NCBI RefSeq assembly: GCF_047663525.1
Contig: NC_092600.1
Span: 1,054,001 to 1,118,000 of the forward strand
DNA: 64,000 nt
Origin: Anas platyrhynchos
Taxonomy: Eukaryota; Chordata; Aves; Anseriformes; Anatidae
Reading direction: 5' to 3'
Part shown: positions 41,760 through 53,100 of the stretch, one piece after another
How the letters are laid out: each line of letters starts with the position of its first letter
How positions within the stretch are numbered: the first letter of the stretch is position 1
Translations under genes and position numbers: made by a program
The notes under the pieces: model-generated
Database searches by the model: none
Told to the model about the DNA's origin: nothing
What the model saw: only the letters and a program-made list of their open reading frames with translations

Positions 41760-44345
41760 AAAAAGTGGACACTGATTTATAAAAGCTTGTCATCTGTGTA
41801 TTAAAGACAGAAAGGCAATGAAGTTCCTATTTTTTTCTGCCGAAATCTTGTTGATGTGCAAAGCACGTGCTGGCCGCGAGGCGCGTTCTGGCAGAGGGCT
41901 CTGTGCGCAGGCCTGGCCCTCCTGGAACCCAGGCAGAGCAATGGAAAGTTACCCCAAATGCCTGAGATTAGGAAGAAAAAAATATGCTTAAAAAAGGGAA
42001 TTAGGCTGAGGTAAACTGTTGTGCATCATCATTTGGTTTAATATTTGATAAGGAGTTGTGCTGGTTCAGCAAGTCTTTCTGAAGGAGTTTGGGACAGCGC
42101 TTAGGCTGTAGGAGCTCCAGGTGATGCGTCCTGTCTTTGACCCTTCTTTTTCCACTTCTGTTTGAAGAGTTGTACGGATCAGTGAGCGCTATTGCTTGAC
42201 TATCGGACAAATAGCGTAGTACTTTGAAAGTGAATAAAATGAAGAATATGACTATAACAGGAATACAGAAAACAGTAGGGGATGAAGATGGCCGTTGACC
42301 TGAGAGTTCAGGCTGTTAGTCATGATTTATAAATGCAAAACATAAAAGAACATATTTAATTAGTCTGTGATTACATATTAATTACTTTTCTGTGGCATAT
42401 ACGCCCAGGAGGAATAAAAGGTCTCAGAGCAGAATGAGTCTATTTCCTTTAAGGAAATGAAACCGAAAAAAAGATAGATGCGTGCCAGAGGAAGCTGAGA
42501 TAGGGTTTGCTCTAGTTAGATTTTCTCAAATACTGTTTGCAAAAAATTACCCAGTGCATAAAACAACTTTTTGTTTTAGTCCTTGTGAGTTAAGATTAAA
42601 GGCAAAGTGGAAAATTAATTTCATGACGTTATCAGCAAGAGAAAGAGTGAGAAATGTAGTCACCTTTGGTTTGGAAAGACTGCATTAAGTAGGCCAGTTC
42701 TTCAGAACTGGTTTGAAAACTGTTTTGTGTCTTACCTCGTTACTTCTTATTGATGCTCGTTTTTCCCAGCTGTGACTTCCCAATGTGTAGATGATCTCTA
42801 ACCCAAACCTGGTTATCTCTATTTCCTAACAGATAGCAGGAAACAAGGCAGACTTTTATTACCAGTACCTACCACTGCTCTACTAACAGGCTACCTTTCT
42901 GGGTGCTGATGCCTTCTCAAACGGACTCAGTATTGGGACTGGGTGACAACAGCTAATACATTTTGCAGAGTTTCCATGTGAAGATATGGTAATGTGTAAG
43001 TCACAAATGCTTCCAGAGCAGGGAGCAGTTCTAGGACATCAACCAACACTTTACATGCAGAGCTTGTTCCAGAACTCACACTGGTAACTGTTAGTGATCA
43101 GCTATACCACTTCACATCATTTTGCAATGAAATTTGTAGCCTTCAGAGGGGGGCCTGGCTTCCCCATCAGGTTATTAAATGGATGGCCTTCTGTCCCAAA
43201 AGCAAGGAGCAGCGAGATCCAGTGCCTAGAGGTCAGCCAGGCTACCCCTGAGATGAGCCCATACGTTTCATTTTGAAGGGAGCTCACCCCAGCAGAGCTA
43301 AAATGCCTGGGCAGAAGTCTCTCCCACTGGAAAACACAAACTTAAAATTAGGTATTGTTCCCTAGGCAATACAGAAATTGGATCGCCTGTGGTCTTTTGG
43401 TGACTATGTTGGGTGATCGCAATTGGCCTTGCAGTCGATGGACTTCGTGGCCCTAATTGTTCTTTGTACGCTTTGCAAATTATCCCATGAGTGCATATAT
43501 CATACTGTAGACTATTTTTAGCATTTTTTATAAACACTCACTCCTGTTGACAGCCAGCCATTAGCCTGACCCAGTCCTATTTAAGCAAGGCTGTCAGGGG
43601 TGACAGCTCAGGATTTGGTCTTTCATCTCTTTCCTGGCTGGGAATGAGCTGACTCCCTGGCTGTCCTGGAAGCCCTCCTGCTCAGTGACTTTCAGGCTTG
43701 CAGCTTAACCCCTCTGTGCATGGTGAAGGAAATCTGTTCTGGGAAACTTGCATAACTACCATCCTGAGGAGCTTTGAAAATAAAGAATGTGTTTATCCCT
43801 GCTTAAGGTGGAAAAGTGTCAGGGAAGCAGAGGAACTTTGTCCAATTCTCACTGGCTGCAAGTGTTGTTTAAAAATTGCAATCTAAATTAATTCAGACTT
43901 AAAGACAGGAAATAAAAAGCTCAACAGAAATGACCTCTCTGTTCTATGTGCTTCCCAAGCATTTCTCCTTTGCCTCTCCACAGCACACAGCTGTGAAAAG
44001 TATTCAGTGCCGAAGGGAAAAAATTGCCTCTTTTTAGACGTAACATGTTAACATGCGGGGCTCCGTCCCCGTTGTCAGACAGCACTGGTTGAGGTGAGGG
44101 CAGACTGCGGGGAGCTCAGCACAGCTGGAGCCGGGCTGCCCCTGCCCTGGGAACGTCCCAGCAGCTGCCCAGCCCCGCCACGAGGCAGTCCTCAAACCCC
44201 CCAGCACTGATACCCCGTGGGTGTCTGCTGAGCCTCCAGAGTCCTACTGCACTGAGGAGCAACATGAATACGAAGGGGCCTTTTAACAAAATCCCCAGGT
44301 CTGGGGTAGAGCTGCCCCTGTGGTGAAAATGAAGGTGGTTGGGGG

Positions 44346-44374
44346 AAAAAAAAAAAGAAAAGAAAAAAAAAAAA
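44346..44374. repeat. A-rich tract
   Basis: Twenty-nine bases of A with two G interruptions. About 170 bases downstream lies a T-rich tract (44542-44569). Confidence 0.9.
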
Positions 44375-44541
44375 GCTATATTCTCTTCTTTTAACCGTAT
44401 TTGAACTTCTCACTAAAGTAACATCATCAGATGCGAGTGATAGAATGTACATGTGACATCAATTTTGTTATAAATGACAAAAAAATTCTGTGCAGTTTAT
44501 AGAAACCATGACAGATCTTTAAAACAAATGCTTCCCCCCTC

Positions 44542-44569
44542 TTTTTTTCTTTTTTTTTTTTTTTTTTTT
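44542..44569. repeat. T-rich tract
   Basis: Twenty-eight bases of T with a single C. With the A-rich tract at 44346 it forms an A-tract/T-tract pair enclosing about 170 bases of AT-rich sequence. Confidence 0.9.
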
Positions 44570-46754
44570 ACAACTTTTCATTGTTGGCAGTTTAAGGAAT
44601 CTGAAAATTGAATCCATCTATCTGGCACTGGGAAAACAAACAACATATTTGTCTCTGTATTCTCTCTTCACTCCAATGCTTAAAGGTCCTAAATGCAACT
44701 AAGTAAATCTGAAACTGCAGGGGAAAAGAAAGTTGTATCACTTGTGCTCCAACTTATTAGCTTGGCCATGTTATAAAGAGATGATCTGAATTATGTACCA
44801 ATATTCAAAAGTTCTCTTGTAGTTTGGAGCATTCAGAAAATCACAGAGCATCTGAAAATCTGCAGTTAGTAAAATCATATAAAGCGGTTTGAAAATGCAG
44901 GGGTCAGTCTCATCCTGTCATTGTGAGACCATTTCTGGACATGAAGTCCTCAGAGCCATACAGGGCTCACAGGCTTTTACACGTTCCTGTATCTAAGTGT
45001 ATCACGAGAGACTTCTTCAAAAGAGCATAAGAAGTAGCAGTCCTGTTCCAGATTCATTATTTAAACCACAATAAACTAATGATGCTCACTAAGGACTATG
45101 TAGATGTTCAGAAATGATACTATAATTCTCTGAAATTCACCAGTTTCCTTCATCGTGGTTCCTCCACCATTTCATGGTCTCACAAAGGTTTTTCACAATC
45201 ACTTTTTTCTTGTTTTGGGCTGGGGAGGAGCACCAGAAAATATGCGATGGTGTCTCACCAGTGCGCCCAGTTGTCACTGTCAGTTGTGCCTATAGGAAAA
45301 CGCAACAATCAACAAATTCCTCTTCTTTCACATGCAGATTGAAATAGTTTCAGAAACTCATTTAACTCTGGGCCCCCGTTTTGAAACCAGGCGCCAGCTG
45401 ACAGTTCCCAGATTCCCCCAAGGCTCTGTGCACTCTGCTGTACATGTTCTTGTTGTTTACATTTGGTTTCTTTAATTTTTCTTTTCTGCAGTTATGACAG
45501 ACCCTTGCAGCAGGAAAGCTGGGGCTGCAGAGCAGGTCCTGGTGCCGTGTGTGGCTCCCTGAGCCCGGCGCTGTGCGTTCGAAGGTAGCTTAAAACTTCA
45601 AACCCTCAGCGTGTGCGGCTCCATGTCAGCAAAACACAGCGATCAGCCCTGTCTGTGACTCTGGCCCGTGTTTTCTCCCTTTCTTATGCCCTTTACATGG
45701 CCGTGAGTTTGCTTTACTGGCCACCTAAACAAGATGCAGGTCTTCGTGTACCAGATTGAAGATTTAGCATCCTCTCATACTGAAGGATGACCCTAGTATC
45801 GCTTCCCTCTACAGAAGATATTTTGTCCTTCAACAGAAGCAAACCACATCATCCTTACTGATTAAATTTTGAGGAAAGTAGTAGGAAATTGAGGCTGTCA
45901 ATTTTTATATCTATGTTTAGATCAACTGAGAATTGATCACTCTTCACCTTGGTAAATGAGAGAAAGCTGTAAGGTATTAATCTTTACCAGAAAAGCTGCA
46001 AGCACACCAGCCAAATTATTTTCACTGAACGCCCTCCCCACTATCTATAACCTTGGTCACATAATCAAGAATGAAAATCATTATCTGTTTCATTCACATC
46101 TGCTACTAATTTTTTGAAGCCTCCTTTAAATCTGATTAGAACTTCTCATCCAAACCTAACAAATGTTGAACTCAAGGCTAAACTGTATCAGGTTTGCTTA
46201 GTAATTCACATAATATTTTTATTTTCTCTTCCTAATTGAATTTGTACATTGATTTGTGTTACTCTTCTCCTGACCAGTTATTATTAACTGTTTATAAAAT
46301 GCCAAGGGTATACAATGCACTGTGAAGGCACTGACGGCAAATTGCTTTTCTGGTTAATATAACCCATAATTTCTATCCCTTGCCCAGGCAATTTGCCCTG
46401 GGTATGCTCTAGCTCTTACCTGCCATTCACTATAATAAGGCTATTTCTTAATGACTAATTGGGAATGTTACCTGAAATGTTGGCTCCCGTTGACTGTCCT
46501 ATGTGAGTGTCATGAATTTGAGGGATCGTCCCAGTTGACCGGTAGCGGTACAGGTAAAAGGACGCAGTGATTAAATGCACTTACTCCGTCTTCTCACCAG
46601 CATCCCCATTAGTTTCCACTGCCTAATGGTGGCCACCCCAGTAACAGCAGATGTGTGAGAACACTTCGGGCTCCAGTCCACAGTGCTGCGGTTTCCTGTT
46701 TTCTTTTTCAGTTATTTAGAAAGGTCTCTCAATAAAAATAGTCACCAGTCCCTT

Positions 46755-47120
46755 CGGGGAGATGCCGCCTGTGGCCAAGCATCCTAGCAAGGGACCCGCT
46801 CGCTGCGCTGCCACCAGCCTGGAGGCACAGCCGGTCCCTCTGCCACGCTTCGGGTTTGGCGAGGACCGAAATAACTCGCCGAGTTTCACTTTCATTCTGG
46901 GTGAGGAGAGGAATGCATACTCTCAAACCCAGTTCCACATTGCACGAATGTCAGTGAGCCACCGAAGGGCACCCGTCCGTCAATCGCTGCCCTGCGGCGG
47001 AGCCGAGCAAGGTCGGGCAGGCGGCACGGGGAGGAGGGCACGCGGCCAGCCTCCACTGCCCGCAGATGGAGTGGTGGTGGCATCGGCTGCCTTCAGGCCT
47101 CTGGTTTTCCCGTCTCTTTA
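46755..47120. promoter_or_regulatory. Compact CpG cluster 11 kb upstream of the NR3C1 island; possible distal promoter or enhancer
   Basis: By hand count about 28 CpG dinucleotides in roughly 370 bases, close to the number expected without CpG depletion, in flanks that are strongly depleted. A 195-codon open frame (46762-47349, +) runs through it but has no recognisable domain. A usable donor-like GGGTGAGG occurs at 46897-46904. Mammalian NR3C1 has distal first exons tens of kilobases upstream, so this is a candidate for an equivalent. It could also be the start of a noncoding RNA. Confidence 0.4.
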
Positions 47121-49369
47121 TCTCAGTGCTCAGAGGGCCGCATGCTTAGCTGTACCAGGCAGTGTTTTGGCGAGGAGACCGTATCGTAATGCCGTTTTCT
47201 TTCATTTGCAATCGTTTCAAGCCTTGTGCCTTGTTACTGCAGTAATGGACGAGGATAGATACAACTTTCTGCATAAGCACAGAAGAGCCTTTGGGGGCAA
47301 TATGTTAACCTCTGACAATTCCTGTAATTTCACAGGAGTCTGTATATAAGTTACGGTGCATAATCTGCTCTTTCCTTCCTCTTTAAGGGTGGCTGAAAGT
47401 CATTCTAAGATTAGTATTTATTGTTTTATTAATTTCTTTCTCTAGTCTCTACCTTCTGCCAATCACAAAGAGCTTCACAGTTATAGACCAGGAGTTACAT
47501 CAGCCTTACGAGGCAATGCCAGGTTACAGAAGGCAGAGCTGAGGCACCAAGCCTCTTCCCTTCAGCCTTAACCTCTCAGCATATTCCTCCAGCATTTAAA
47601 CTGAAAGCCGTGTGACCAACAGGGCAGTTCTTGAGTCATACATCTGAAGGAAGAAGGCAGGGGGCAAATTTCTCCCTCTCTCCTTCCCTGAACTGTTGTG
47701 GCCAGAGGGCACCCACCCGTGCTGTCCCCTGGGGGCTGCGGGCACTGGCACCGCTGCTCAGCTGCTGCTGTTCCCACCCCACGTCTCCAGGAGCAGCGCT
47801 GTGACAGAAGGGGCTCCGTATTTCTCAGCCACGTGTGTTTGCTCGGTAGCACTCCCCTGCTCTGCTCTTCTCTTCCCTTTCCCACTTCCCTGTAGCCCTT
47901 TGTCCTGCGTGGCTCCAGCAGCTCTCCGGTGGGCTGGTGTCAGGGGGGAGGCGCGGAGCCCCGCAGCACTCCGTGCCGGTGCCCAGCTGGGCCTGCCACC
48001 GACTGCACAGAGCTGCTGCACGGCCCTGCGAGGCTCAGCGCAGCTGCAGGAAAAGCCCAAGCTCCTCCTACACACACATATGCACAATCTGTATCTAATA
48101 ATAGTGTGCTGCAAGGGCCAAGTATGTTTAGGTTTAAGAAAACAGTTTGATAGTTATGCCATACTTTGATCCTACTGTCCTGCAATCTTCTGGAAGCTCT
48201 CATTTGAAAGCATGTTCAGTTGTATCCATTTTGATTTTGTTTTGTTTTCATTCTCCTCTCTGTTGTTATTCGCTCTCTGGTTTGTTTTACTTTGCACTCC
48301 AGAAATTTGTCACATCCCAACTGGCCCTGATCAGAACCATAAGGCAGCCAGCGTTTCCCTTCCCAGGCAAGCTGAACGCATGCTGAGAGCTTTCTGAGTG
48401 CTCCCTCCGTGTGCCCGTAGGTGCAGGTGACACGGCAGGGCTGCCAGCTGATGAGCCCATGCAAGAGCACCACAAGACAACAAGGGATGCAAGTGTTTGG
48501 TTCGCGTCTGATCGCCTCTGGTAGGGCAGCGATGTAGGTGGCTCTGTGTGACCCTTCAAAGCACCCCGTGGGCCGCAGCTCCCCGAAATGAAGGACGTGC
48601 AGGCCCGGCGGTGCTGGGCTGTGGCTGCAAGTGGGCTGGGAGCTGCACCAGCTCTGCCTGGAGTGCGTAGGAAGCACAGGCACGCTCACCAACTCGCTGC
48701 CAGAAATGTTTATAATAATTCATAGCTAGTAATAAGCGCCAGCTTCTCCTCGGCTGTGGTAAGCCTCATAAATCACCGCATTTGCAGAACTTTTACCATC
48801 ACACAAGCTCTTCTGTTGTGACAGAAGGGGTGTGTCTGGCTATTACCTGCACACTAATGAGTAGTTTCACACAATACCTGAAAAACTGATAAAAACTTTT
48901 TTTTTTTTCCAAAGGAGATACATTTTCTAGAATGTTTTGCATTGATCGGGAGAGTCAACTTCTACAGCTGTGTTTCTAACCCAAATTCTTTCACTAACAC
49001 ACTCTTGCATAGGAGTTTGCAAATTTGGGAGTTTTAATTTTGCAAGCGAGCCTGCCTGGCCAAACCCTCCTGTTCAAACTGTGTAGTCAGCTGAGAACTG
49101 CTGTCATCTGTGTGCAGGGATCTCAGGCTCTTGCTCCTCTCAGCATGGCTCTGGTAATTTCCCAAAGTTACTCCAGCTTCTCCCAGGTATTCCATCCAGC
49201 AGAACTGGGCCTGTGGGTTTCATTTGCTGCTTTTTTTTTAATAAAAGGTCAAATCCATTCCTGTACTCCCTACTTCGTGCTACTTTGGTACAGCATTCAT
49301 GTCAGATAAATTGAGCTATCAAGGGAAAATTAGAAGATTCTCTAAAGGGTCAAAAAGTGCTTAAAATAC

Positions 49370-50190
49370 AGAAGAAAAAGGTAGGCAGAAATAGATTATT
49401 TCAAAGCAAAAGGAGATTATTAGTGGAGTCCCACAGGGATCTGTACAGGACCCGTGCCATTCAAGGTATTCATAAATGGCTTCGAAAAGAGGAGGAGGTG
49501 GCAGGAGGTGACAAAGTTGGCTGGTGATGATAAATTATTCAAAGTTGCAAAACCAAAATCTATCTGAAAAGAGCTGCAGGAGTGTCTCACCACAAAGAAT
49601 GGCTAGATGATAAGAATAGCCAGCTGAACTTACTGCCAGTAAATTATAAGTAATACACATAAGGAAGCACAAAATGCAGTAAGAAATGTATATGGGTGTG
49701 TGCAACAAGATGTAAATTAGGTATTGGCACCCAGGAAAAAAGGGTTACTGGAGACACAAAGTTCTGCAGAAACACAAACTCGCTGCTGGCTGTCAGGAAC
49801 AGGCTACCAGCGAGTTGGGAACTGTGAGGGAAGGAGGAGAAAACAAGCCAGAGAGCATCCCTGCATTACTGGATCTTGCGTGGTGTACGCAGTTCTGGCT
49901 GCCCATCTTGGGAAGTGTATGTTAAAACTGAGGAAGGAATAGAAAAGGTCACGAATTATAATTAAAGCACGAAAACAGCTGCTGAGAGTCTGTAAAGAAG
50001 GGAAACCTCAGATGAGAGGAGGGGTGGCAGTGGGAGGCCTACCAGATAAGAGAGCTGAGATCTATCAGGCAGATAGGCAACAATTATCTGCTCTTTCTAG
50101 TGGTACCAGAGTCAGTGGCATTAAATTGCAGCCTAAAAGAAACAAAAGAAAGCATTTGTTCCGCCCAGCATGTAATTAAGCTGTGATGCA
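49370..50190 (+). mobile_element. Ancient decayed CR1/L3-like LINE fragment (RT domain to 3' region)
   Basis: A decayed non-LTR retrotransposon on the + strand. Around 49428-49500 the reading GVPQGSV, then after a one-base frame change GPVPFKVFING, matches the conserved CR1-clade reverse-transcriptase block (VPQGSVLGP...FINDL type). Downstream, AAATTATTCAAAGTTGC, GTAATACACAT, a stretch resembling the Y-C-V-x-W-S-P-H segment (49873-49910) and AAACAAAAGAAAGCATTTGTTC (approximate region 50136-50162) occur in the order expected for old amniote CR1 copies. No part is intact. The modern avian CR1 3' hallmark is absent, so it probably predates bird radiation. Boundaries are approximate. Confidence 0.8.
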
Positions 50191-53100
50191 ACACAAAACC
50201 AAAGTATCACCAATTTTAGAAAGAGACCTCGAAGGAGCAGAAACCCGACGGTGCGGCTCCCCCAGCCCCATGGCTGTGCCCCGCGCTGCCCAGGGCCCCA
50301 ACCCACCGGCCATGCTGGCACCTGGTGGGGGGGGGTCTCAGCCCAGCTGCCCAGGGCCTGCCCGTGCCCACCCCAGGTCCAGGCACTGCGTTCCTGTGCA
50401 CGGCCCTGGTCGTGTCGCCCTGTCCTGCGTGAGCTCCGTGCCCTGCTGCTGAGGTAATGCCCGCAGAGGTGGGAGAGGTGAGAGCGTGCCTGCAGGCGTG
50501 CCAGCGTTTCCATCGCCTTTGGTAACTCCTGAAGTGACAAGCCAGATGCACAGAGCGGACCGAAGCAGAGGTGTGTGACTTGCTGCAAGCTGAGGGGTTT
50601 GTGCCCCAACACCTGCCTGGGGAGGCAGAGGGGCTGGAGGTGGCTGGCTGCAGGCTGCTGCTGAATAAAAAGCAGGAGAGGCACTATTCCTTAGAGTGTT
50701 TCATATGAAACTGTGATAGAGCTGTCTGCTCTCCTGAAGGGTTTGGGATCCACATATGAGCCAGGGGCTGGGAGCTCCTGGTGATGTAGAAACATGTGAC
50801 AAAATAAGCACGTGTCCTAAAGGGTGTTGCACTACCATAACATTTAGGTTGTCCTTAAACTCATTGTACCTCTCAATATAAAATTAAATTCTTTTAATTT
50901 ATCTTTATTTCTGGAACTGCAATTTTGGCAGCACTTGCTGTGATGTCAGACTGATGCCAAGCATAATCTTAGCGAGCAAATAACCTTAGTTTTTTATTAC
51001 TCTCCCAGCTAACATCACAGAAGAAGCCTGTTTAAAACTGAAGTCCTTTAAAGGTTATACTCATGCAAATACTGTAACAAAAACAAACAAAAAAAATCAA
51101 CAGGGTATAAGTAAGATGGAACATGAAATATAAGGACAGACATCTACGAACACTTTTTCTAAAAGTAATTAAAAGATCAAGCCTGTGCACCAAATTTTCA
51201 TGTCCCATCTCTTTACTTAATCCCTATGAATTCCTCCATGTCAGGTGTGTGATATTTAAGAAAAGATTTAAAAGTTTTCTTCATACATAGCATGTACTGC
51301 GATTCACAGATTCCTTCCCATTGACTCCTGGGCTTGGATCAGACTCTAAATTTGTACCCATCTGCGGTACTGAATGTGGCACAAATCGGATTTATGTTTT
51401 CAATTGAAGGAGGTGTCATATCTCTTGCAGTAAAGACAGATGTTTTAAGAGGTATCTGACATTTCATAAAACATTTTTAGTGGGAACACTTCTCTTTTGC
51501 TTATACCTTTACTTACATTTTTTATTTATGAGTCTGAGCTTTAAACTTGCAGTCTGGAATCCTGAATTTCTTTTTGTGGTAAACCCAGTTGTATATAATT
51601 GTGTTTTACTGCTAACAAGCCCCAGATTTATAGAACATGATTTGTAATTACTAACATGGGAAGGTATGACTTGCTTTAAAACAAAAGAAAACAAGTATCA
51701 TCTGCTGTGTTCTGTACTCCCGCAATGTGTCTGCTGTGTCGGAGTGACACGGAAACGCACTGCCACATTCGCTCAGACTCTCAGCACGTTAGTGCCATGG
51801 CTGCTTTGGAAGTGTTCATTAATTTGCCCCTTTGTGGCACCATTACTACTACAGCATTCCAGTCCCCAACAGGAGCACATAAATGGAAAATCAAATCCTA
51901 TTCTCGTTATCATTTGCACTTGACTAACTCTTCAAACATGGCAATTCCCGGACTTCTCACCAGACCAGTGAGCAAGGGCAGGCCTCCATCCCGCAGCAAG
52001 ATCTGCCTCTCTAGGTACTTCCTACCTGGACAAAGCCACAGCTGAGCCAGGAGGACTGCACAGCACCCCGGGCTCTGTGCTACGAGGCACTACGCACACT
52101 GCAGCACTGCAGAGCACGGCACTGAGTGCCTCCTGCACTCAGGGAGCAGCAAGGCAATGTTCCCATCCCTGCACTCCCTGCTGTCCTTTTGTTAGTATTT
52201 TTGCCCCGTGGGACTGCAAGCACACAATGAGCGTGCAAATTTCTGCACCCAGGCTCTGCTCTGTGCTGTTCCGAGCGGTGTCTGGGCCTCCATGGCACGA
52301 GGAGCCCAGGCCACCTTCGTGTGCCTTGGCTGATGGGCAGTGGTACCGCCACATGTCCCGGGCTGCACTGGGATCTGTCACTTGCTGCTGATTCTTACCA
52401 GGCATTGTGCTGCAGGAAAAAATATTGGTGGAAATCAAAGGTGGTTCTTTTCTTGCAGGCATCCTGTAATTAGCTAAAGTTTTCTTTTCTTCATAGAGAG
52501 GTCTTGATGCATAAAACAAAAGTTTCCTCTTCCTTGCATGTTGTTGCCAGATGTTTCGGCAAAACTTAAAAACAACAAAGTTATTTGTGTGCGCTTACAT
52601 ATGACTTCACCCCTAATGCCTGTCTCAAAGTGCTCCTCCTCCTCAATTAACCCAATTAATTCTCCCCCAATTTCTGAACAGCCTTTCTATTGTCTGTTGG
52701 TCGCAGCATTTTAGTATTGCAAGCGTTTGTTATGGATCCACATCCCAGCATTTAGAAAGGCTCAGTAAGACCATAACCTTCTCAGATTAATTTCCACGTG
52801 CAGTTGAGATTTCATTTTTACACAAAACAGCTGCAGACGAAAGCAGCTCTCAATGTTTTGTCAGTATGGACCCGGGGCAGGGGGATTCAGCACTTGGATT
52901 GTTCTTATGGCTTCGGTAAACACCGAGGCCCGAGCTCTGCTGATGGAACTAGAGCGAGTTGATATCAGATGTGCCAGAAAGAGATTTAACCCTGTGCAGG
53001 GCTTTATCAGTTGGGTACAGGCTTCAGTTTTCCTCAGTGCGTATTGATATAATGAGCTTGGAGGTGTGTTTCATTTCAATGAATTCAATTTCATTCTATT

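Larger units (their letters stand above)
40795..49369. other. Intergenic DNA, no gene supported
   Basis: Contains the two CpG clusters at 41620 and 46755, the A/T tracts at 44346 and 44542, and otherwise AT-rich unique sequence. A GC-rich patch at 47700-48060 has open frames on both strands with no recognisable product. Nothing else recognised. Confidence 0.65.

Noticed and set aside
46762..47349. 195-codon + strand ORF through the distal CpG cluster
   Set aside because: No recognisable domain or family, and composition follows the local CpG cluster. Kept only as a regulatory candidate.
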